Positions 42,201 through 52,165 of a DNA stretch of 64,000 bases are shown piece after piece. The notes under the pieces were generated by a model that was given only the letters and a program-made list of their open reading frames with translations, was not told where the DNA came from and made no database searches. A program made the position numbers and the translations under genes. Source of the DNA: Babesia bovis T2Bo (lineage: Eukaryota > Apicomplexa > Aconoidasida > Piroplasmida > Babesiidae); NCBI RefSeq assembly GCF_000165395.2, contig NC_010575.1, positions 667,001-731,000 on the forward strand, in the 5' to 3' direction. The stretch's first letter is position 1; each line of letters opens with the position of its first letter.

Positions 42201-43451
42201 TCCCACTTAGGACACTGTAATGGTTCCGGTCAGTGCTGCCCACTGCCAATGGGTTTTAGAAATCAATTCTATAGTGGCACCAGTGACAGTACCGGCCAAC
42301 GCCTCTATGGCATCCTGTACTTCTTCAGTAACGAGAACATGATGCAGTCTTGTGTTTATACACTAGTGAGGGTCACAGCAGCACTCAGTGCCACCACACC
42401 ACAGGTATTGGGTGACGTCTTTGGGTTCTTTAGGGGTGGTGTAGGAAACAAGGAGGAGGGAGAGAAGAAGGGACAGAACAAGAAATGTGATCACGTTAGT
42501 AATCCAAGTGACCAATCAAAGAGGGAAGAATACTTTTGCGGCTGGTGTGCCTCTGGGTTACGGGATGTAGTACAAAAGATAGAGTGGATACCCAATGGGA
42601 ACAGTACTCCAGGAGGGCACTACATGGACAAAGTCGGTAAAGCGCTAAGAGATATTAAGGGGGACAAAGGGGATAGTGCTGCTGAACAAAACAGTACTAC
42701 TTCCCTCTCAACGCTCACTGACGGCAACCACTACGTATCCCCCCTAACCGGTGAGCTGTACACCGCAGTGAGTGCCACTTTCGGTAACACATACCTCTCA
42801 TGGGTACTATACCTATCAGATGCACTTGAAGGTGGATTAAAGTCACTCTCTGAGGCATTCCGTAATATTGAATGCCGGGGCTGTAAGGGTCAGTGTGACC
42901 CCAATAAGTGCAAGAAGGGTGAACACGGTAAAACTACTGGGGACTCCAAGAGCACTCCACTATGTAACTGCCAATCAATCGTATCATGTACCGGGGTACT
43001 GCCGGTATTGTATAGACATGGCTTCAGCTACGGTAACCCATTCAATCTGGAGGGGTATGAACAGAAAGAGGAGGAGGATTTGCAGTTCGACATTGAGGAC
43101 ACGAAGAAAGCTAAGCAGTGTCATGAGTTCCTAGATAGCCTGAAGAAGGTAATAGAGAACGCTGAGAAAGACAAGCAGGACCAGGCCACTAAAGAACACC
43201 CCCTCACCAACCTCCTCACCCAGGTCGGCCAACTCCAATACGACATACGGCTCCCCTGGATCTTTGTGCTGACCTTAGCCTGGCTAGTGGCAGTGCTATA
43301 CCTTGCCTTTGGAGCCATATGGCCACTGGACTGGACACATATGAGGTCACACTGGTTACGGGGTGGAGAACACCAGTGGCAGTGTATGTGGTATAAGGTG
43401 ATGACGGGACGGAAGGGAGTGGAGCTGATGGAGTATTTTGGTAAGACATAG
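39287..43451 (+). CDS. Variant erythrocyte surface antigen (VESA1a-like), with Cys/Lys-rich domain, three exons
   Basis: Exons 39287-39407, 39481-39546 and 39586-43451 sum to 4,053 nt, 1,350 residues, intact. After APTNLKEAIDWVLRVTGRDG and a short helix-rich part, residues about 125-285 hold roughly 30 cysteines with many Lys and Gly (KCKCAGKGKCCKCYC), like the CKRD of B. bovis VESA1a. Next come LLGSVCLIWSGITYMYW, HPKTIREILYWLSALPYST, and a helical insert of about 250 residues (EELVKALKELLLKIGDVVVQ) with no counterpart in the neighbour. The end has CQSIVSCTGVLPVLYRHGF and the membrane helix LPWIFVLTLAWLVAVLYLAF. The first intron (73 nt) carries the GC hairpin; the second (39 nt) does not. The last exon covers what takes nine exons in the divergent partner. 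Confidence 0.93.
39308..39320. repeat. Hairpin variant inside coding sequence (ACGCC-GAA-GGCGT)
   Basis: A perfect 5-bp stem with the same loop as the non-coding copies, lying 21 nt after the start codon of the VESA gene and encoding TPKAS. Confidence 0.8.
39438..39450. repeat. ves intron hairpin (GCGCC-TTC-GGCGC)
   Basis: A copy in the first intron (39408-39480) of the plus-strand VESA gene, preceded by tataagg like the copies in the neighbour's introns when read in their transcription sense. Confidence 0.85.
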
Positions 43452-44128
43452 TGGCGCCTTCGGCGCAACGGTGCTAAATGATATACACTAGTGTCACACA
43501 CAATATATAGTAGCGCTATAGGTAGTGATCTTATAGTGGGCATTAACAGGGTACACATTCCAGTGAAACCAGTCCTTTGAACAGGGATATATATGGAAGG
43601 CTGGAGTTAGTTCACTGAGCAGGTAGTGGGCGCCCTTCCATGGTACCACACACATTCAAATTTGCCCAGTGGGTTCCATAGGATGGCAGTGACTTTACTA
43701 GGGTACATGCCATTTATGACGTACATACAGTACACTGTCAATGCCATTGGGGGTCATATTATGGCGCCAGGGGCGCAACGGTGTCTCTAGGGGTGGTGAT
43801 GCGGAGCAATTGTAACATAGAAAGCCCATGGGTTCCACCCAGCCTTTGGCAACAATTGAAGGGAACAGTACATTGTAGACATGTATAGCAATTATTAATT
43901 TTCATTTGGCATACAAGTTATAGGTCTCCAGGGCGGTGTAACGCAAATGTTGTTATACCGTTGGTATAGCTTTAGTCAGGTAGTTTATACGTTTTAGTTG
44001 TGATTCCACTGAAACTGTGGCTTAGCTTTGGGTAATTCTTTCATAAAAGTTTTCTAGAGCTTTTGTGGTACTTTTGCTGAAAGTTTAGTATAAAAGTAGT
44101 CCTTTTCGGGGTGGTCATAGTGTCGTAG
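43452..44128. other. Spacer between VESA gene and orphan VESA exon, with GC hairpins
   Basis: The 13-bp hairpin recurs at 43454-43466, two bases after the VESA stop codon, with the aacggtg flank; a degraded copy (ggcgcc then ggggcgcaacggtg) lies near 43764-43782. The rest is AT-rich with no frame. The last part (about 44050-44128) reads like the end of a ves intron, finishing in a TAG acceptor. Confidence 0.65.
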
Positions 44129-44481
44129 GTCAGAAGAAGTGCCACGATTTCTTGGGAACACTGACCAACGTAGAAAAAAGCACCGAGTTCAAGAATCTCA
44201 CCACCTCCATCAACCAACTCATCTACACCACTAGGCTCCCGTGGATCTTTGTTCTCACGGTAGCCTGGCTAGTGGCGGTACTCTACCTTGCCTTTGGTGC
44301 CATATGGCCACTGGACTGGACACATATGAGGTCGCATTGGTTACGGGGTGGAGAACACCGGTGGCAATGTATGTGGTATAAGGTAATGACTGGACGCAAA
44401 GGAATGGAACTGATGGAGTATTTCGGTGGGAAGTCATTAACAGGAGGTACCATACAATATAATATAGACTTTGGAGAGTGA
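44129..44481 (+). pseudogene. Orphan VESA 3' exon (gene fragment)
   Basis: A lone copy of the VESA last exon. It follows a GTGTCGTAG acceptor-like end and reads QKKCHDFLGTLTNVEKS, then INQLIYTTRLPWIFVLTVAW and PLDWTHMRSHWLRGG, ending after MEYFGGK with an 18-residue extension not seen in the intact genes. The frame has no internal stop. There is no upstream VESA exon in the 650 bp before it, and no start codon in a fitting place, so it cannot be a complete antigen gene. Such partial ves copies can act as donors for segmental gene conversion, the known mode of ves variation in B. bovis. That use here is inference. Transcription of the fragment cannot be judged. Confidence 0.85.
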
Positions 44482-44944
44482 TATCTTGTGTCGACCTTGA
44501 AATATATATTAGAGTGCCATGAATAGTATCAGTGGTCCCTGGAAATATATCATAGAATCACCATTGGAGTGCTGTAGGGCAAATACACAGCACCGATAAG
44601 GCGGTTGTCTATTTGGTGAGCCTATACGCTATCATATAAGATTCCTATGATATTGCTCTATACACCGTAGAATAATAACTGATATCGCTAATCTTTCTAT
44701 AGATTTTATGTTTGATTGGTGTAGATGTTGTAGTAATGTAGTTAGGGTGTAGAGAAGGTGTTATCCATTGGCAGTATTAACTTTGTTGAGCCAATAAAGC
44801 AACCGAATGCGAACTTCAGAATAGAAGATTTTTGTAAATAGTGTAATGTAGTTTGAGGGGATGAGCCAATGTCTATGGTGTGTGTCGCCGGGGTACACAA
44901 CTCACTGCGAAATCTTCCTGTTTAATTACACAATTTATAAAATA
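44482..44944. other. Intergenic stretch at the island edge, no gene seen
   Basis: AT-rich sequence between the orphan VESA exon and the kinase gene, expected to hold the kinase promoter. No ves-type hairpin is present beyond this point. Confidence 0.5.
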
Positions 44945-46494
44945 ATGTACACCATGCATAAACGCGTTGATCTAGTGCTATTTCGTGACAATAGGGCAAT
45001 AGTTGTTTGTGATAATGTAGTTGGCATAAGGGCGATACCGCTTCCATCCGAAGATGAGCTTCCACCTGTAGGGTATGTATATACACATTGTTAAATGACG
45101 CCTATGTAGACATAGGAGCGTCTGCCCATTTTGTGGCAACGACATTGATGATGGTCAATACACATACATGGCACAGACCTACTTCTACCTTCTACAGAGA
45201 ACCTTTAAAAAATGGAGCAGACAAACAGATGGAAAAGATGAGCCGTATTCTTATGGAGATTCAAACATGGATACTATAGCATACATGAATACCGCGCTGC
45301 CAGACACTGTTGATAATATGAATGGCAGTTGCCAAGCGAATCATAGATATAGGACGTGTTTGAGCAAAATTCAATACCCAGAGGATGATTGCTCTACCAA
45401 TAAAGATTCTCAACAATGTAATATTGAGGTTCCGAAACATATACCTCCTGATCTTTTGGTGACGGGGTATTACCATAGATTCTTCATCGAAAAGATGAAA
45501 CTGGGTTCAGGATCGTACGGACATGTGTACCATTGTGTTCACGTTATAGATGGATTATCATTGGTAAGCTACAGATGCAATATATAACATGTGGCAGGGT
45601 GAATATGCCATTAAGAAGCTACCAGTTGGAGACGATCGCCAGTGGCTCAGGAAAATGATACGTGAAGTTAAAGTTCGTGAAATGTTAAGGCACCAGAACA
45701 TAGTAGATTATAATCATTCGTGGCTTGAGATGTACAGGCTTAACGAATTTTGCCCATACATACCTTGGCTCTTCGTGTTGATGGCATATTGCAACGGTGG
45801 AGACTTGGAAAAGTTTGTCAGGAATTACAAAGACAAACTCACAGATGAGGAGATATTTGTTTTACTAATTGATATTGTAAACGGCCTCTCCCATCTGCAT
45901 CGTCATGGAATCATACACCGAGATTTGAAGCCGTCCAATGTGCTATTGAATCATGACCAAAAGTTTGGCGCATTAGCGTTGCTATCTGACTTTGGTACAT
46001 GCGAATTACTTGCAGAAATTAGTAACCACGATGTAAGAAGGCAAGGGTTCACCGGTACCGTAGAATTCACAGCGCCGGAGCTCCTCCATACAAACGAGTC
46101 AGGGGAGTTGAATACGTTCTACGATACCAAAAGTGACATGTGGAGTTTAGGTATACTACTATATTTCCTGTGTTATGGAACTTTACCATATTCCGATGAT
46201 TCACCTAAGAAATGTCGCGATATGATATTACGTCACAAGTGTTTAACATTGCCAGCTACAACAAGATCTGCTGAACTTCAGATGCTTATCCTTTCACTTA
46301 CACAGGTATGCCCTGATCTGCGTCCAGACTGCGAAGACATTCTCTGTGACAAAAGAATTATTGCCTTAATGCAGGATGAGAGCTTTATAAAACACGGGAG
46401 GGCAAAATTAGCCCTGAAGCTCTCAACACTCGATGAAGTGATAACGAACTTCGACAACGCAGAATACTCAGAATGCATTCTAAATCTGAATTAA
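44945..46494 (+). CDS. IKS1-like serine/threonine protein kinase
   Basis: Exons 44945-45072, 45110-45563 and 45598-46494 sum to 1,479 nt, 492 residues. The N-terminus has RAIPLPSEDELPPVG, then CPFCG, a short zinc-like knuckle seen in the Iks1 group. The kinase domain starts near residue 165: LGSGSYGHVYHC, AIKKLP (lysine of VAIK), HGIIHRDLKPSNVLL, LSDFGTCEL, and EFTAPELL for APE, then DMWSLGILLYFL. Order and key residues are complete, so it should be active. Iks1 kinases are a small, conserved eukaryotic group of poorly known role. It lies at the edge of the VESA island. A second ATG nine bases downstream (44954) may be the start. Confidence 0.85.
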
Positions 46495-46852
46495 GACCCT
46501 TTGGAATGTGTTGTGTTTCACAGTACTGCGAAAATGCGGTTAGACATCAAAATCGATGGCGATCACGCCTGAGAATGAAGCTACCCTCCAGGTCAAAGTA
46601 CCTATAAATACTCGCGATGCAAGCCGATTGATGTTTGACACCTTTAATTGCCATCATAACTTATCACTTTAAACCACAGTATTGTGTCATTACAACGTAT
46701 GATATGATTTATTTTACGATGCATATACACTGGTGAATGTTGGTCCTAATTATACGATCATAAAATCTTTCACCAATATATGATTACCCTAGGCAAAGTG
46801 GATATCGTATATCTATGAAATATTGTGTATTTCATATTTCCCCTGGTACTGT
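46495..46852. other. Convergent intergenic stretch, no gene seen
   Basis: About 360 bp between the kinase stop and the maspardin stop. AT-rich, with no frame, repeat or RNA that I can support. Confidence 0.5.
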
Positions 46853-48425
46853 TCAAGCATCAGACAATGTTCCAGATGATGCATCTTGGTAATCCCAGGG
46901 TTGGGGTCCTGGTACAATTGAACAGTGTGATGAGGCTGATGACATCCTTGACAGGTTATTGGACTTCAAATGATTTAAACGAATGACTATTGCGTTGTCA
47001 TGAGCAACTAGATCATTGTCCACAACTTGTGCTACCCCGAGATTCTTGAGATGTACCAATAAGAATGTAAATATTTCCTCTGGTTTAGTTAGATATGGAA
47101 AATCTCCACCACCTTTCATATGAGCTATTTTAGCTTCACTATATCTATAATAGTCTATGACGCAATGACGAAAAACATACGCTACGCGCATATCCTCATT
47201 GAGATCTTCGGGTATATTATTATTGTTCGTCTCAATAATTAAAATCTTATCGCATGCAAGATGTCGATTTCCAAAATCATCCACATAATCTGTCGATAAT
47301 TGCAACCTGTTATTGATAATACAGGACCAACAGTAGAACCTACGATATACGACTACCTAGGTCACCTGCTGTCAGTTGATCCAGTTCACTAGACATGAAT
47401 TCCCTAGCCAACTGTTCCACAACGGGCACCTTGTTACGATGACTATTGCTTACAGGGCATATGTAAGAATCGACGAAAAGATTTCGCAGTATAGCATGCG
47501 GGAGCACTGAAAATAGCCTTCCATATAATCCACGCAACTCTGGAGAACTACTGAAAGCATCGGTCCTGATATTGCGTGAACGATAGAAATGTATATCAAT
47601 ATATCATAAATATGTAGCCATACAATGTTGACACGAACGTATGTCTAGCTTACCTGCGATATGAATTGCACAATACTATAGAGCAGACACTTTCCGGGTA
47701 TTTTTCAACGAAAAGTTGTAATAGATATCCACCTAAATCGCTACCAAATACCACAGGTTTGGACAACTTGAGATATTCAAAAAAGTGTAGCAGTCCTGCG
47801 ATCCATTCATCAATGGAGGAATACTCCGGATACTGTGCCGATATACACCGTATTCCCTGCATTCAATATGCAACCATTTGGTATGTATTTTGGACAACAA
47901 TATATTGTACAAAGAGGGGCAAAAATATATACTGATCAAATAAAGCAACTGTCAAAACTGCAGTTGACGCATCAGATTGAATGGCCATACCTACGTAAAA
48001 GGTTCGTATGTGCAAAAGGAAGAAGAACGATCATGAAACAATGAAGTACAACTTAGCTCTCATTTGATGCATAATAAACTTACTACTTCTTTAAAACGGT
48101 CAAGAATGTAAAAGTAACACCCTGCAGTTCCACATATTCCATGAAGAAGTACTACAGTAGGCAATTCTCTACTTCCATCGTCAGTATGTTGATGATATAC
48201 GGGCACTCCAGTTTCGTAATACGTCCAGAAACGTTCGCTAACTGGGTCAAACACACGTTTCACGGGGTTTTCACGCTTAAAACGTGAGTAGTCACTTTGG
48301 ATGGAATGTAGCGACTGTACACATTCCAGTGATGCATATACATTTCTCGCATCTGAAGAATAGTTATTTCGTCCTGAAGTCACATTGTCCATAGGTGTTA
48401 AATGAAAATAAGGTACTTTGGTCAC
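46853..48425 (-). CDS. SPG21: Maspardin (SPG21)-like alpha/beta hydrolase fold protein
   Basis: Exons 48425-48084, 47856-47654, 47565-47344 and 47306-46853 sum to 1,221 nt, 406 residues, against 308 in human maspardin. An N-terminal extension of about 90 residues precedes LPTVVLLHGICGTAGCYFYIL. Then come IRCISAQYPEY, the nucleophile elbow VVFGSDLGGYLLQLF, SIVLCNSY, and the strongly family-specific HMKGGGDFPYL. Maspardin is a cytosolic and endosomal protein that binds CD4 tail and ALDH16A1 in mammals; its enzyme activity is unproven. The elbow here is G-S-D-L-G where human has G-A-S-L-G, so Asp sits at the nucleophile position. It is head to head with NOP9, 94 bp apart. Confidence 0.84.
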
Positions 48426-48519
48426 ACGTGAGTCACTGGTGTGTGGGCACGTGATGCGTACAATGTGTATTTGATTCTGATATTTGATGTAAACAATGTT
48501 GCCCTGATTACGATTGAAA
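48426..48519. promoter_or_regulatory. 94-bp divergent spacer between maspardin and NOP9
   Basis: The two start codons are only 94 bp apart on opposite strands, so both promoters and 5' UTRs must share this segment. It contains a near-palindromic cacgtgatg and tcacacgtgag. Shared regulation is inferred from spacing alone. Confidence 0.5.
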
Positions 48520-50475
48520 ATGTTGTCTATAACAGAAGTCGATGATTATTTGCGCGGATTGCGCGATCGCATTGCCGCCGTCCAGGAGGAATCTTCTGCG
48601 TCGGACAAATTGTTACTTACAACAAACGTTTTCGAGCAAATACAAGATCATGTAAGTATATGTTGTATATGTTTGATAAGTGTCTGATTAGATATCATCA
48701 TTGGCAATTCATCAAGTGCTGTCTAAATATCTGGAGAAGCTGATTACGCTTTTAGCACACTCACTTATAGAGGATCCTGTAAATGACATAGTAGAAAAAC
48801 GTGATCTGTGCATATCACTGTGCAATCAACTGTTACTAAAGGGTGATGTTGAGGTATTATCAAAGGACGTATTTGGGTCACATGTGCTTCAATCCACTTT
48901 ACAATGTTGCACGCTTTTCGAACATCAAGGAGCATCAATTAGTGAACCTCTTCGATATTTTGCGACTACTGTAGAGTATGTTTCGTTGTAGTGTGGATAA
49001 ATATGCTCTAGGGATCGATGCCTATTCGAGTTGCTTCATCATACATCAGGGTCACACGTTTTACGCAGCTTAATGAAAGCCCTTGTAGGAGTTTTGGACG
49101 CAGAAGCATTTCAGAAAGCTAAACGTAGGTCTACTTTATATGTGATATTTATATATTTACCAGGGAAGTCAGCAGATAAGCCTGAATCACTGCTGCACAA
49201 CAAGGTAAGCAACCACTGCTATGTATATACATGTCGCAGCATGAGGTGGAGGAATGGCGATTTACAATAGTAGAACATTGGATAGAGTTATTCTGCAAGG
49301 ATCTAATGGGTTCTCTAACGACAAGCCAAGCCTGTGCTACGGTTTGCTTGGCATTGAGGTTATGCAAACAAAGACAAGGAACTAAAGTAGCGTTGCAATG
49401 TAATCAGGTTTTGGCATATAGCATTAGTCACTGCAATGAATCAAAGATAGCGAGTTATGCAGCAGAACAATGCATCGACTTGTGTGATAATGCTGAGTTC
49501 AACCAAGTCTGGAAAACTAGCATCCTACCCAATGCTAAGGAAATAGCAGAGAACAGTTTCGGTAACTACGTATTGCAAGCTGTAACACGTAATAAGTACT
49601 TCCAGCCGACCCATTTGGAGGAACTTCTAGAAACTATAGATATGGGCAACTTGCTTCTAACATCTTCTTCCTCTGTAGTATGGCGTATCTGTGAAGCCGC
49701 AGTATCCCTAGGTACAGGACAATCGCAGTTTATAAAGAAGCTCCAAGATGCATTACATATATCGCAATACAAAACCAAGCAGCTCAAAAAAGCAAAACAA
49801 AGGGAAACCGAACTTCCGCCGCGAACCGATGTTGCACCGGAACAATATGATGCCACAGAAAATAAATCAGATGACGATGATCCAAGTGTGAAACATAATG
49901 ACTCTGAAAAAGTCAAAGGGCATATATGGTTGGCGTTGATTTCATGTCAACCACCAGAGCCTAATCGCATTCACTTACGTGCTACTGGTGCTTCTATTTT
50001 ACTCAACCTTCTAAAATTTGATCGCAAATTGCTTACCAATATATTGGGAGACTTTAAACATTTTATTCGTATTGCCAAAGCACAGCAGAAGTTGTTATCG
50101 CTTGCTACAGATCGTCACTTTTCAAGAGTGCTACAGTTAATGCTTGACCGTCGTCAAGGTCTTTTGAAGGAAAAAGGTATAGAGCGCCTTTTCAACTACC
50201 TGAAAGCACATTTTGTGGAACTGGCACTTAATATAAATGGCGCTTTTGTTTTATCAAGTCTTTTTAATGCATCGCCGCTTCGGCTCCGTCAAAGTTTACT
50301 TACGGAACTAGCACCAGAGAGCGAACGCATCAAGGCGAAGAGCAAGAAGCTTGTGGAAATAATTGGCCTTGAGTCATTCTGCAAGAACAAGGAGCAATGG
50401 TCTAAGAAGATGAGCAAAGCGCAGTCAGTCCGCACGTTGTTTAAGGACATTATCGACACAAATGAGTTACACTGA
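48520..50475 (+). CDS. NOP9: Pumilio-repeat nucleolar protein NOP9
   Basis: Exons 48520-48651, 48692-48975, 49012-49124, 49164-49204 and 49240-50475 sum to 1,806 nt, 601 residues. Pumilio-type helical repeats recur: DVFGSHVLQSTLQ, HHTSGSHVLRSLM, ENSFGNYVLQAV, ATDRHFSRVLQLML, NINGAFVLSSLF. A central acidic, Lys-rich linker (KSDDDDPSVKHNDSE) separates two repeat halves. The C-terminal QWSKKMSKAQSVRTLFKDI is Nop9-like. In yeast Nop9 binds 18S precursor RNA near the 3' end and the A2/D region, restraining early cleavage. The repeat spacing and the SHVLR/NYVLQ triplets separate it from the cytosolic Puf proteins. Confidence 0.84.
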
Positions 50476-50683
50476 TTAACATCATTAGTTACTATCTTAC
50501 TTCTGATACGTTTGTTAATGTTATTAACTTTGTGTTTTGAAAGTTTACTTCATTTATATTACATCTTTAGCGTTTGTCGTAGGCAACACCAAATTTGTGT
50601 GATGAATGAAATGGGTAAATATCCGCACTAGTCTGTCTCAAATCTTATGCAATATTGCATATACATATAATAGATTCTGGTTA

Positions 50684-52040
50684 CTATATACCATCTGTTT
50701 TCAGGGGTGCTGGCTGCATTTGAGAAAGTGTCCCATTTTTGATCATTTCTAACATTTCTTCGGTGGTGTAGGTTTTCGTGGTTCCTCGAGTAGTTTCTTT
50801 TGTGAAACTGTCAAACAAAGACATGTACTCTTCCGGTTGTTTTCCACATATACCAATAACGTAGTGGCTACACACCATGGCAATTTCTTCTACATCATCT
50901 AGACATTCTAGTTTCTATATTTTCATGCAAACCGCTTATATGATACCTACTCTAATTCGTTGTTTTTCGTTATCTGCAACAAGTTCATTGTAAAACGTAG
51001 TCATGTCCATTACAACAACCTTCTGCCAGCCTAGTTCAGTATATCTGAAACAACTTTGTAAAAGAGAATCGTAATGTGTAAACGGTTACAGTATATCACA
51101 ATCGTATGCATATTATCAACGCGTTATAGATGACACCCGAAACTATTTTACCTTTTAATCTGGCTCTCTATGGTCTTGTACACACTTGGGCCTTGTAGTT
51201 CATAACCAAGTGCCTATACATCATAGAATATAAATTTAAACCGTACCTGAAACCTTTGTAAAATCATTTGTCCCATTGGATCATCCATTCTGGCCTGGAG
51301 CGTGATGTGTCACAATGTGTAGACATACTTGTTCCCAGTAAATAAAACAGGAAGGCTTTATTACCAAGTTACTTGCAAATTTAATTATCTGTTGCGATAT
51401 TGTATCAGTACTAAATCATTACCTTGTTACTCTGTTCAACGGATAGATACACAAGAACTAATTCGCTCAGGAAGACTGTGGGCTGGCTACATAATATCAT
51501 CTTATTCTACAGAACCAACTCTATCTGCAGGCCGTATTTGTTTGGCAAAGTCTCCAATTCTTCAATATTGTTCAAATCGATCGGTACCTGGCATTCGTGT
51601 AACCATAATAACGACCAACCATTTTATAGTTCTCAGTGACGATATATTCTTCCTCGATATCATTATATCCAAGAAACAGATTCATGATCTCTTCTGCATT
51701 TCGCATCATTTGAGCTTTTCGTTGGAGCAAGTTGGGAAGGTCTATGTCGAAACACGTAACATGTTTGTATTGCTGTAGAATCCATAATGCGATCGTATCA
51801 AATCCACAACCGAGGTTTACAACCTGAACCTTCTCATTGGGAAACTGCTCAATAAATGTCTGTATTGCTAATCTCACAGATGCGATGCGCAGAAAGTGGA
51901 CTATGAGACGATGTGTAAAGTTTACTATAACACATACTTATGTTATAGGAGGGACCTCGATTTCTATCCGTAACAAAGTAATTAATGAAGTCATCTTGAA
52001 CATAACCGGCGTTTACAGCTGACCTATAAGAATCTAGCAT
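50684..52040 (-). CDS. LCMT1: Leucine carboxyl methyltransferase (LCMT1/PPM1)
   Basis: A gene of about ten short exons, read down from 52040. Exon 1 gives YRSAVNAGYVQDDFINYF; the next exons give RLAIQTFIEQFP, VQVVNLGCGFDTIALWIL (SAM-binding motif), FDIDLPNLLQRKA, IDLNNIEELETLPNKYG, then PTVFLSELVLVYLSVEQSNK, YWEQ, and MDDPMGQMILQRF, ending LPNSL-type sequence replaced by QPAPLKTDGI. These match LCMT1 in order. The enzyme methylates the C-terminal leucine of PP2A catalytic subunit and steers PP2A holoenzyme assembly. Several introns are only about 31-40 nt. The C-terminal exon (YVIGICGKQPEEYMSLFDSF) is weakly conserved, and its length is longer than in animals. Confidence 0.82.
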
Positions 52041-52165
52041 CTACACCTGTAAATCTACCACTTGAAACGCAATGCGTGTTCACTAGTGTCAAGACTCTCG
52101 TCAAGGTCGTCACTAAAATTACCAACCATTCACACAATATTATTTATTTGATGTTAATTAGGTAT

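Noticed and set aside
35203..43466. GC hairpins as bacterial-type terminators
   Set aside because: They lie in introns, coding sequence and a divergent promoter of a eukaryotic genome and are not followed by T runs.
35173..43466. CRISPR array, because of recurring palindromic units
   Set aside because: Spacing is irregular, there are no uniform spacers or cas genes, and the units sit in eukaryotic introns.
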